Below, piece by piece: positions 31,865-41,325 of a stretch of DNA of 64,000 bases. Under the pieces are notes generated by a model. It saw only the letters and a list, made by a program, of their open reading frames with translations. It was not told the origin of the DNA and searched no databases. The stretch covers positions 20,647,742 to 20,711,741 of the forward strand of contig OZ038397.1 in NCBI GenBank assembly GCA_964036045.1, written 5' to 3'. Position numbers and translations under genes: made by a program. Positions within the stretch are counted from its first letter, which is position 1. Every line of letters begins with the position of its first letter. This DNA comes from Eutreptiella sp. 'Long Island Sound 2002'. Lineage: Eukaryota > Euglenozoa > Euglenophyceae > Eutreptiales > Eutreptiaceae.

Positions 31865-34811
31865 TGACGCGTTCCCGTGGGGGGCCGGCCACGGGACGCT
31901 GCGGTGACACGCACAGGTGAGCAGGCAGGCAAGGCACTACGCTCACAAGGGCATCAATACGCCTGTGTCATGTGACAAAGCGTTTCAGAATCCTTGCCAC
32001 TCTGCAAAGAGGGAACAAAAGTATGTACAACAACACATCAGGATATGTACACATGGGGTTAAGACTGGACTGGGGTAAGGGCATCACAGGACCATAGACA
32101 CTCAGTCCCAACTCATATCCCAATCCCAGGTCCGACCCTCTCAGTGGCTGATGGGGGCGGGGGCTCAAACACAACCCATGCCCTGCTCAGTCCGGACCCT
32201 GAAACCCTGCCAATGGGAGAGGTGTCCCGCCCAGCCACAGGCGATTTCCTGGGAAACCAAGGGGCTCCAAGGTCAACCGACAGTGACACCCTATGCTCCC
32301 TCAACGGCAGGTCCCAACTCCTCTCTGAGTCAGAGATATGGCCCCGCCATTATCACCCAGGAGTTGGTAGCTGAAAATGGGCTGTTTCAGCCCAAACTGA
32401 AATTAACTCAAAAATCCCCAAAAAAGACCCCTCGTCCGGACCCGCCAGAGGTAGGGACGAGGCAACTGACCCTATGCCCTTCGAGTACGAACTCCCTGGA
32501 GCCCTCACCCAACCTGGTTCCCTCTGAGGTCCCGGCATCAGGGCAACACGGATGAGTCAAGTGGGGTCATGATGCCAAAATCACCAAAATTGGCGTCATT
32601 TCCACGCGTGGCTCGCCCGGCCAAGGTAAGGCCAATGGCCCACAGGGTAGGAGGCAGGACCTAGGACTTATATCTGAGTGTACAACTTGAAGTTAGGTCC
32701 GAGCTCCCTGTGGGCTTAGAGAAATGGGGCCGCCAATTGACCACACGGAAGGGGGAAATTGGGGTCCCAAAATGGGGTCATTTTGGCTGCTCGAAATGAG
32801 CCAAAATTCGGTGTGCTCCCAATAGTATATCTCCACGCCGGCTTGGAGATCGGATCCGCCATTCCATACGCGATCCACCGGGAGTCCAAGGAAGACTCCC
32901 ATGCCCTTGGCTCTCAGAAATGTTCGTGCCACTCGGCGTGGTGACGATCCCAATTGGGTCCACAAATGTCAAAATTGCAAAATTACCCACACTCACTTTG
33001 GGCTAGCGCCTTAACGAAGGTGGCTCCGCTTCGCCCACGTGGTGTGTGGACCATGGGGACCATTACCCATAACACCCATGTCATATATGGTCCATTGGTC
33101 CATGCGTCCGGCGTGCACGAGGGTTAGAACATGGGGCACGGCGTGCAGCAAAAGTGGAAAATAGCTCAAAATGGCCAAAAATGCGCACACTCATGGTTGA
33201 GGCAAATGAGGCACATGCCCGACTCGGACCGGAGTGTGCCATAGGATTGGTATCAAGTCATGTTGGTCCAACATATCTTTTGGGCGTCGCCCAACTCCTC
33301 TGATATTGGGAATGGCAGGGTCGCCAAGTGAGCCCATGATTTGGGATAGTCCCAAATCGCCAACATGGCGGCCACGGTATGCCAAGCCTAAGAGGAGTTA
33401 TCCACCGGGTCCAAGATATGTTGGGCACCGAAGTATGTACCCTCATATCATACTTGGGTCATGATGTCAATTGAGCGCAACGTTGAGATATGCAGTCGCC
33501 ACTTGACATCATGACGAGCCAAAAACGGCAAAATTGGCACAAAGACACACAAAAGTGCATTGAAAGGTGCACAATCATATTATAATATCTTTGGCTTGGA
33601 TCGTGCAATCAACTAATCCTTCTAAACACAATGACTTGACACCAATGACCTTCGATCCCACATATGTGCTCCACTTGGGGCGCCTTGAGAGGTTACGAGC
33701 GCTGCTTCCCAAGTGGGCACATGAAAATATGGAAAATTGCAAAATACACACCTTGCTCCCAACGCATCGCTTCGGGATCACCACACAAGCTTCCCTTCAC
33801 GAAGATTAGGCTTGCAATTGACGGTAGGGAGTATGGAGAAGGGGCTTGCACAATATGAGGTCCATTGGCGGGCTTGGCTTGGAGTAATGGACCCGCCAAA
33901 TGGGCACGCAACACAACACATGGCACATACCACATATTGCCCAAAAAGGTAGCTCCCACCACGATATGTCATGCCCCTCCAAGGGCATAACTTTGTGTCA
34001 ATCGCTCATAGGAACTCGAGGAGAGTTCCTATGCAACACCAACACTTGCGCGCTACACTCGAAAGTTATCTTAACGCACGCAATATCATGGCCATAGAGT
34101 TACAACGCAAACTCTACCCTCTTGACCATGATCCATTACACTAGCGCGCACGTGTGGAGACGTAAGGCATATAATGCTTCCTAAATTACGTCGGGAGTAT
34201 TGTGAATACATCCCACGTTTCCTTATCGTAATCCCTCGCAAGCAACACGAGATATGACCTTCACAAGTGGCCTCACGAATCAACTTTATTTTGCCCATAT
34301 CTTTAAGGCAAATGGAGGGCAGGATAAAAGGGAAGTTGATTCGTGCATAGGGAGGCACGTAGGTCCACTCGAAAGAGGTCAAATCAAGTGCGGGGATGTC
34401 GAAGTCGAAAATCCGATTTCGACATCCTGAAAAATTCGGATTAAGGTTGCGAGTATTAATTATGAAAATTGCGGAAGCATCCATGCAGTACCTGAAGGCT
34501 TTGGAGCCTTCGTGACGGATAGCGTTAAAATTTCCATTATAAACAGTTAAACTGGCGGTTACGGTAAAGTCGCGATCCAACCGCCAGCAGTCAAAACAGT
34601 GAGTATCAGAACGGAAGCGTAAAAATTGACGGAAACAATATGAAAATAAAACCCTGTTGATTCCTGATATTCTGATATACAAATCTCCGCTGGCGGTGCA
34701 TCGGTTGCCGATGCGGGGCTTCACGGCACGGAACACGCCGTACATGGGGTTAGTGGACCGGAGACCGGTTGTATGCCGTAACCTGGCCATGGGGTTCTGG
34801 GTACCGCTTCA
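31865..34811 (-). repeat. C2 3' LTR (2,947 bp)
   Basis: On the minus strand it begins TGAAGCGGTACCC and ends GGGAACGCGTCA. It is collinear with 45956-48902 at the same length. Counting by eye, I see roughly 40 mismatches in 31865-33000 and essentially none in 34260-34811. It is long for this class. A 234-codon frame in the U3 half (34086-34790) has no recognisable domain. No other gene is seen in this stretch. Confidence 0.96.
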
Positions 34812-36300
34812 CCCCCCTCCTTTGAGCAAACCCTGGGGGGGGCTCGATAACACCCATGCATGGCAGCGGGTACCCAGGACCACTTCCTGAAGGGGGGGGG
34901 CTGTCACATCCTCACTTCAGTAAGTCACAGTAAGATAGGTATCCCACAGTGGGATAGGTATGCTGCTGTAACAGCTCGTAGCACATGTATAGTATGAAGT
35001 ATCAAGTCCCGGGTCCTGGCGGCGATTGTTCGGCATCCAAAGGACCCGTTAACCCATACCAGGCGCACCGGGTGCCGGCTGCTACGGTCACCACCACAGT
35101 GGCAGTGGCATACACGGCCAACATAGGCGACACACGACGACCGAGGTGGTCCCACAGGTCGAGAGCGACCACAAAGATCCATCAGGCTACCCCAAGCTTC
35201 CCAAGGCCCGCCGACTGGGGAGAGTCCCCACGGGTCCTTCCTCGGGCGCACCATGTCCATATCCATACGACGCGAGTCCAGAGTGCCATAGTCGAACTCC
35301 TTAAGAACCCCAGATCTTAAGGGAACTCCTCCTGAAGGGATCGGGCATCAAGGCCGTCTTTTCCCTCGCCCTACTGCCACGAAGGCCATACATGAGGGAG
35401 TCCTCATGCAGTGTGGGCGGAGGCGTCGACTCCTCAAACCACCAGTTTCCCAGGCAGACTGACCGAGGTCAGGAGCACCGGAGGCCGCCATCCGAATGCA
35501 AGTGCGTCTGCGAATCGGTAGGCTCACACTGGGACTGACAGTGGCGGACCGCTGGGAGTGTAGTCAGGCAACTGGGCTTCCCGCCCGGCGCCATCAGGAT
35601 CTCCACACATCACAGCGAATAGGGCAACACAGTATCACGAGCACTCAAACAGTAGAACATGTAATCAAGTACTGGTCCAGGCTGGACCAGGCTGTAAGAA
35701 TATGTACACGGCGACTCAAGGCGCCTCTGTATCCCGATTCGTGGTGAAAAGCAGTCCATCCCTCAGCGATGGGCTGATGACACTTAACATACAGATGCAC
35801 ATATCCTGGAGGGCAGAAAAACAAGCAATAATCTGGGTAAATAGGCGTGTAAACACGCTCTGGACAGAGCGCCAAACCACGCCACGGTCAGGATAAGGCA
35901 TTGCAGGAGGGTGGACAGGATAACGCCTGAGTTCAGGCATATATAGTCTCGAGACACACGTCGACTGGTCTGGATTCCGCAAGTGCCATGGAACCAGACC
36001 ACACACTCAAAAATCGCAATGCCGATGACAGCGGCATCCGTTGCGCAACGTCGTATGGGCTTCAAGGCCCCAAGAGCTCAGAAAAATGAAGGTCAGTCGC
36101 CCTACCTGGTTTCCCATGGATTCAGCAGGTGGGGAGTGACGAATAGAATTGAAAGAGAGGGGCCATCCTCCTCTGGATTCAGCAGGGGGGGGTATATGGC
36201 CACTCTGTCACCAAAAGATGGAAGAGAGCAAGCAAGCAAGGGACGATCCGTCGGCCTCACAAGCGCTCAAAACGCATCAGGGGAGAGCTCAGGGCGCTGA
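34812..36300 (-). other. C2 3' untranslated region with polypurine tract
   Basis: These 1,489 bp between the pol stop and the 3' LTR match 62202-63662 inverted. The polypurine tract AAAGGAGGGGGG (minus strand) abuts the LTR at 34812. A G run also lies near 34895-34901. No coding homology was seen. Confidence 0.85.
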
Positions 36301-39300
36301 TCAGGCACCCCTGGCTGCAATCGCCCGGGTGAGTGCTGCCAAGTCCGAAACGTGGATCTTGGTCTTGTGCTTGCGGATGTACTCCATGAAGGGAGTATTG
36401 ACCCGCGACACGAACGAGGAGACGGGTTCCCAGGTGTCGTGGGACGGCCCATAGCCTCGCCAACGAACCTTGAACTCCAGACCTCCGGGTGCCGAGGCCT
36501 TCGGACGCTGAGCCAGGATCTTCTCGACAGTATAGTCGTCCTGCTCAGCATAGTCGTCGTCCGAATCGGCCTCATGTTTGGCGTAGTCCAGGGACACATG
36601 TCGGCCACGGAGGTCGGGTTCCCGCACACGGAGTTGACTCTCGTGGCGCTCCCGGAACTGTCCGTGACCCACCTTGATGCGGTAGGTGTCCTCACCAATT
36701 CTGCGGACCACCTCGCCGGGTGTGAACCAGGTCTTGGTGCGGTGGGTGCCCATGGGGCGGGGTCTGATCACCCACACCGGGTCTCCCACCCTGAACTTCT
36801 GCGCTGTCCAGCTCGGGGCGGACTTCTGACGCTCAGCATGCTCCTTCTCAAGCTGCTGGCGGATGTCCCGCGCCGTTTGCTCTTGCCGCGCGAAGAACTC
36901 CTTGGCATCCATAGCCATGCCATCATCAGACAAGGGAAGTCCCCTACCCAGGGGGTCCCTGCCAAACAGAATCTGGTGAGGGGACAAACCGCCCGGAGTG
37001 GGGGTGTCATGATGGGCCTTCAGAGCAGGCCACATCTCCTCAAACCAGTTCCGACGTGGATTGGTGATGTGGATCTTGCGCAGCTTCTCGAACAGCTGCC
37101 GTCCAGCCACTTCAGCACGGCCGTTAGACCGGCTGAGATAGGCGACGCTCTTGGCATGACGTATCCCCATGAGGGAACACATAGCCTTGAACCAGCCACC
37201 AGTAAACTGGGGCCCTCGGTCACTGCAAATGGTGCGGGGGATGTCAAAGACGGTCAGCCAATGACGAATCATCATGACTGCCACTTCCTTGGCAAGCAAC
37301 CCCTTTTTGCGTGCCGGAACGGCTACCACGTAGCCGCTGTGGCGGTCCACACAGAGAACCACACAGTCAAAGGTCTCCTTGCCTATGTGCACTTCGGGCA
37401 TGGAGAAGACGTCCATGGCCACGCTCTCCATGGGCTGATCAGGAACCGGGGTCCATTGGGGTTCCCCCTTGACGTTCCGGTTGTCGGGATTGCAGGCCTG
37501 ACAGACCGAGCAACCCTTCCTGACCTTCTTGATGGCGGTGTAGAGAACGATGTGGTCGATCTCGAACCGGCGCTGTATGTCAAGGGCTTGCTTCTTGACC
37601 CCTGGGTGCAGCATGTGGTGGTGCCAAGCTTCACAAAGCTTGAGCACCCGGGACTCCGGGACTAGCAGCTTACCATTCCGGTAGAGCTTGCCATCTTCCT
37701 CGGTCAGCCCCTTTGGCCACTTCTGCCCGTCGTCAGGGTCGGTCACAGCCCTATACTCGGCCGCAAAGGCCTCAGACTTGGCGTAATCGTCGGTCCAGTC
37801 GTCCTGGAGGCAAGACTCCGGGAAGAGGTGCTTGTCGGACTTCACTCCCACAGGGGGTGCCGGACCGGGCCTTCCGCCCGCGGCACCCACAGGGGCGAGT
37901 ACACTGACCGCTCTGCTCACCCTCGACGCGAGGAGGGCATCTGCAGCCATGACGACGAAGCATTTAGCACCCTCCTCCTCCATCTGGCGCTCCATTTCGA
38001 TGATCCTCTTGGCTTCAGCGGTCTCAGCCTCATCGCCATGGGCAGAGATATCCTGCATGCCCTTGCTGGCGGGATAGGCCCACCTACTGAGACAGTCCGC
38101 CACGGTGTTATCCTTTCCAGGAATGTACACAACCGTGAGGTCGAACTTGGCCAAGGTCTCATGCCATCTTGCCCGTCGGGAGGCGGGACCTGAGGGGGTG
38201 TCCACGTGCTCCTTGTGCCACGACTGCAGACTCTGATGGTCGGTGCAGACGGTGACGGGATGGAGGGCTATGTACCCAGCCCATTTCCTGAGAGCCATGA
38301 CGATGGCATACGCCTCCTTTTCACGGGGCGTCCACGTCCGTCTCTGGCCTTCCGCCAGGACTCGGCTCCAGAAGGCCACGGGCACGTGCCTCCCGTCGTC
38401 AAGCACTTGCTCCAACACAGCGCCAATGGCGTAGTCGGAAGCGTCGGTGCGCAGGACGAACCCTCGGTCGGGATCCACGAGGTGCAGACCCACTGCGGAT
38501 AGCAGCGCCTGCTTCATCCCCTCAAAGGCACGGTCGGACTCAGGTGTCCAGACCAGAGCCTTCTTGGACCCCTTCTTGGTCTCCTCTCGGTTGCCCTTGA
38601 GCATGGTCGTCATGGGGGCTGCATACTCGGCATACATTTTGATATACCCCGAGTAGTAGTTGCAGAACCCCAGATACGCCCGTAGCTCAGAGACCGTCTT
38701 GGGCTTTTCCCAGTGCTCAATCGCAGCCACCTTGCCAGGTATGGGCTTTCGCTGCCCGTTCCCGACTACGTGGCCAGCGAAGACCACCTCGCTTACCGCA
38801 ATGGTGGCCTTGTCACTGCTGCCCGTGAGTTTGTGCCGAACCAGAAGGTCCAGCACTCGAGTGACGTCCCTCTCGTGTGCCTCCAGGAGCTCCTCGTAGC
38901 TCATGCTGGGGTCCCCGGACGCGATGATCACGTCGTCCACGAAGGGGTCCGCACAGTCGCGCACCGGCTCAAGCAGGTTCTCCAGCATCCGCTGAAAAGC
39001 CGCATTGCCGTTGGTAACGCCCATGGGCATCACCTTCCACTGGAGAGGTCCAAGTGGGGTGCTCATGGCTGTGCAGGCACGGGACTCTTCGGCGAGAGGC
39101 ATCTGATGATAACCATGTTTCAGGTCAATCACCGTGAAGATCCTCCGCCGGTGTTGCTTTTGCAGCATGTCCTCAATGAGGGGCAGCGTATAGCTGTCGT
39201 GCTGCGTTTGGGCGTTCAGGCCGCGGTAGTCGACCACGAGCCGCCACTCACCGGCAACCTTCTTGGGGACGACGAAGCAGGGAGAGGCCCACTCGGAGTG

Positions 39301-41322
39301 GCACGGCTCAAGCCAGCCTCTCTGGATGAAGTCACGGAGGATCTTCTCCATGGCCTCTTTCCTCTCGCCCCTCAGGGCAAACTCCCGGTGCCGATACACA
39401 CGGGGGTCCTGCTTCAGTCGTATCTTGGCCTCGCCATACGGTCCACGCACCGGTGGGGGGAACACAGGCCTTCCGCTGAAGAAGGTCTCGCCATACTTCT
39501 GCTTCAGCCTGGCCCTCAACGCCTGGATCTTGGGGCAGTCATCGGACTCCGCCTTGGCTTTTCCGGGCACTTGAACCACGGAGCTTACTTGAGGGGTAGC
39601 TACTCCGCTCGCTTTCGGCTCAGGTGGTCTTCCCAGGTGGCCCAAAGGGCCATCTCTGGTCTTGCCTCGGAACAGATCGCCGTAGGTGGGTGGGTTACCG
39701 CCAGGGGGCTCGTCCTGGCTGGACATGTGATCCAGCACCCTCTGCACGAAGGTATTCCCGTCATAGGAACCAGAGACGATTGAGTCCACTTCCCACCAGG
39801 CTTTGTCCTGGCCTTTGCCCTCACGCTGGTTTCCCCAGTCGTGAAAGGGCTGATCCATATACCCCTGAACCAGATCCCACTCCTCTTCAGTGAGGGGGTC
39901 TTCGGAGTCCGATTCCTCGATGTCAACAGGGGGAACCGCAAAGCATTGCCTCCAAGGCTCTGCTATGATACGGTTGACACACACGAAATCCGTGGTGTCG
40001 GCCTGATCAAGGCCCCCATCCACATAGTGGAATTCCGTTGGCCATCTCTGGGGTGGCATGGGCTGTCCCTTAGCGTCCTGATAGACACTTTCTCCAGCCG
40101 GTAGGACGACCTTGTTTAAGGTCATGTTGGTCAATGAGGCTACCCAATGTCGGGTACTTTCCTCCTCGGTGCATCCCATAGGAACAACCAGCACTGCCTT
40201 GGAGCGGTCCTTGCGAATCTTCGCTATCGCTCTTGGAATGTCCCAACGGGGGCAATGGATCCACATCAGTCCCTGATGCGGACCCCAGTGCTTCTTCCAC
40301 GCGGAGTCCTGGGCGCTCCAGTACTTCTCACACACCCGCAGATGGGCGGAGGTTCCTGAAGAGAACGCATCCAGGGCCAGATCCGACGCTCCCAGGTCCG
40401 CGACCACTCGGTTCGCCACTTCCGGCCTTACGCCGTACTCCTGGTTTGCTGGCCCAGTGGGCTCAGTGTCCAGCGCGGCCACTTCGAGCTGATTGCGTTC
40501 GGGGTGGATCCATTGGCATTCCACATGGTGCTCAGGTGACGAAAGCCACGAGAGCTGGTCGTCCTGGTACAGGGTCATGGAGGCCTGGGCCTGGAGGACG
40601 CCGGAGTCCGTCTCCATCATGAAGTCGTACCCGACGATCATGTCCCAGTCCATCTCGGCCTCGTAGAAGCGACCGTGCAGGAGGATTTCCTTGCCGAGGT
40701 CTGGGCGGCTCAGCTCACGATGGTTCACGAACTGCAGCCCAATGGCCGCTTCCTTCGTGCCTCCCACCATGTACTGGCCGTTCGCCACCTTCAGCCTGAC
40801 AGGTTTCCGACTGTCAGTCAGACACTCTGGTGGAAGTAGGCCAGCCTTGACCAAGCTGACTTGAGCTCCCGTGTCGACCAACACGTCGAAAACCTTTTCC
40901 ACTTCCCCGCATAGGGCACGGACCTTAAGATGCAACTGCCGCTCGCGACCGACACGGCGCACGGCGTGCAAACTCAGGATCTCTGGCCGTTCCAGAAGCT
41001 CAACAAGCGACTGGTGCAGGTCGTGGACAATGGGCTCAGGCTGCCCATCTGCAGCATCCAGCTGCGGTCCGGGTGATCCTCCGATACTTTCGGAAAGATC
41101 GTGTAGTACATCAAACACATTCTTGGTCGCGAAGGACGGACGGGTGCAAGGGTTCGTGCCTTCACTTGCCCTCACCCCGCCTCCGCGACTGGGCGCCGGA
41201 CCGGGCCTTCCGCCCGCGGCAGTCCCCTTGTGCTTATCGACTCCCGACTGGGATGGTTCGGCGCTTCCCACGTCACCATCCTGCGACCGCCCTAGCTGGG
41301 GCCCTTGGCTGCAGGGGCTCCG
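36301..41322 (-). CDS. pol: C2 Pol, intact (protease, Dam-like, RT, RNase H, integrase, chromodomain)
   Basis: 1,673 codons follow the gag UAG in the same frame and end in TGA. In order: protease LVDTGAQ; Dam-like domain with LALDAFSSG and a degenerate HCPRW; RT with FVDD (38932-38943); RNase H with LRTDASDYAIGA; integrase with a His-His pair and CSVCQAC, and D, D, E at 37413, 37221 and 37113 with exactly 35 residues between the last two; a GPY-like module (VGDPVWVIRPRP); and a chromodomain (about 36535-36385, VEKILAQRP to WRGYGPSHDTWEP). The chromodomain is expected to bind modified histone tails and guide insertion to heterochromatin. It has 13 codons more than C1, from a 39-bp insertion around 37859-37885. 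Confidence 0.95.
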   Translation of the reverse strand, partial: RSPCSQGPQLGRSQDGDVGSAEPSQSGVDKHKGTAAGGRPGPAPSRGGGVRASEGTNPCTRPSFATKNVFDVLHDLSESIGGSPGPQLDAADGQPEPIVHDLHQSLVELLERPEILSLHAVRRVGRERQLHLKVRALCGEVEKVFDVLVDTGAQVSLVKAGLLPPECLTDSRKPVRLKVANGQYMVGGTKEAAIGLQFVNHRELSRPDLGKEILLHGRFYEAEMDWDMIVGYDFMMETDSGVLQAQASMTLYQDDQLSWLSSPEHHVECQWIHPERNQLEVAALDTEPTGPANQEYGVRPEVANRVVADLGASDLALDAFSSGTSAHLRVCEKYWSAQDSAWKKHWGPHQGLMWIHCPRWDIPRAIAKIRKDRSKAVLVVPMGCTEEESTRHWVASLTNMTLNKVVLPAGESVYQDAKGQPMPPQRWPTEFHYVDGGLDQADTTDFVCVNRIIAEPWRQCFAVPPVDIEESDSEDPLTEEEWDLVQGYMDQPFHDWGNQREGKGQDKAWWEVDSIVSGSYDGNTFVQRVLDHMSSQDEPPGGNPPTYGDLFRGKTRDGPLGHLGRPPEPKASGVATPQVSSVVQVPGKAKAESDDCPKIQALRARLKQKYGETFFSGRPVFPPPVRGPYGEAKIRLKQDPRVYRHREFALRGERKEAMEKILRDFIQRGWLEPCHSEWASPCFVVPKKVAGEWRLVVDYRGLNAQTQHDSYTLPLIEDMLQKQHRRRIFTVIDLKHGYHQMPLAEESRACTAMSTPLGPLQWKVMPMGVTNGNAAFQRMLENLLEPVRDCADPFVDDVIIASGDPSMSYEELLEAHERDVTRVLDLLVRHKLTGSSDKATIAVSEVVFAGHVVGNGQRKPIPGKVAAIEHWEKPKTVSELRAYLGFCNYYSGYIKMYAEYAAPMTTMLKGNREETKKGSKKALVWTPESDRAFEGMKQALLSAVGLHLVDPDRGFVLRTDASDYAIGAVLEQVLDDGRHVPVAFWSRVLAEGQRRTWTPREKEAYAIVMALRKWAGYIALHPVTVCTDHQSLQSWHKEHVDTPSGPASRRARWHETLAKFDLTVVYIPGKDNTVADCLSRWAYPASKGMQDISAHGDEAETAEAKRIIEMERQMEEEGAKCFVVMAADALLASRVSRAVSVLAPVGAAGGRPGPAPPVGVKSDKHLFPESCLQDDWTDDYAKSEAFAAEYRAVTDPDDGQKWPKGLTEEDGKLYRNGKLLVPESRVLKLCEAWHHHMLHPGVKKQALDIQRRFEIDHIVLYTAIKKVRKGCSVCQACNPDNRNVKGEPQWTPVPDQPMESVAMDVFSMPEVHIGKETFDCVVLCVDRHSGYVVAVPARKKGLLAKEVAVMMIRHWLTVFDIPRTICSDRGPQFTGGWFKAMCSLMGIRHAKSVAYLSRSNGRAEVAGRQLFEKLRKIHITNPRRNWFEEMWPALKAHHDTPTPGGLSPHQILFGRDPLGRGLPLSDDGMAMDAKEFFARQEQTARDIRQQLEKEHAERQKSAPSWTAQKFRVGDPVWVIRPRPMGTHRTKTWFTPGEVVRRIGEDTYRIKVGHGQFRERHESQLRVREPDLRGRHVSLDYAKHEADSDDDYAEQDDYTVEKILAQRPKASAPGGLEFKVRWRGYGPSHDTWEPVSSFVSRVNTPFMEYIRKHKTKIHVSDLAALTRAIAARGA
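37859..37885 (-). repeat. 27-bp GC-rich hairpin motif inside a 39-bp insertion in C2 pol
   Basis: The bases are identical to 41195-41221. C1 lacks this segment, and the C2 insertion is flanked by direct CCCCTGTGGG repeats. The ends GGGTGCCG and CGGCACCC are inverted. The insertion adds 13 codons without shifting the frame. Confidence 0.85.
41195..41221 (-). repeat. 27-bp GC-rich hairpin motif near the pol start, C2 copy
   Basis: This is the same motif as 37859-37885 and as 29509-29535 in C1. At this site both C copies have it, so it is probably the older position. Confidence 0.85.
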
Positions 41323-41325
41323 CTA
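41301..41325 (-). promoter_or_regulatory. Candidate UAG-CGG readthrough site, C2
   Basis: TAG (41325-41323) is followed by CGG and the same hairpin as in C1. Pol is in the ancestral gag frame because the two gag deletions in C2 total 141 bp, a multiple of three. Confidence 0.55.

Noticed and set aside
34086-34790. A 234-codon frame in the U3 part of the C LTR (also 48177-48881)
   Set aside because: It has no recognisable domain, the two copies are the same LTR by descent, and the C1 3' LTR has an insertion and stop in the frame near 63737.
31865-34811. A 2.9-kb direct segmental duplication of 45956-48902
   Set aside because: Equal length, TG...CA ends, a polypurine tract on one side and a GGAC duplication show that the two copies are the LTRs of C2.
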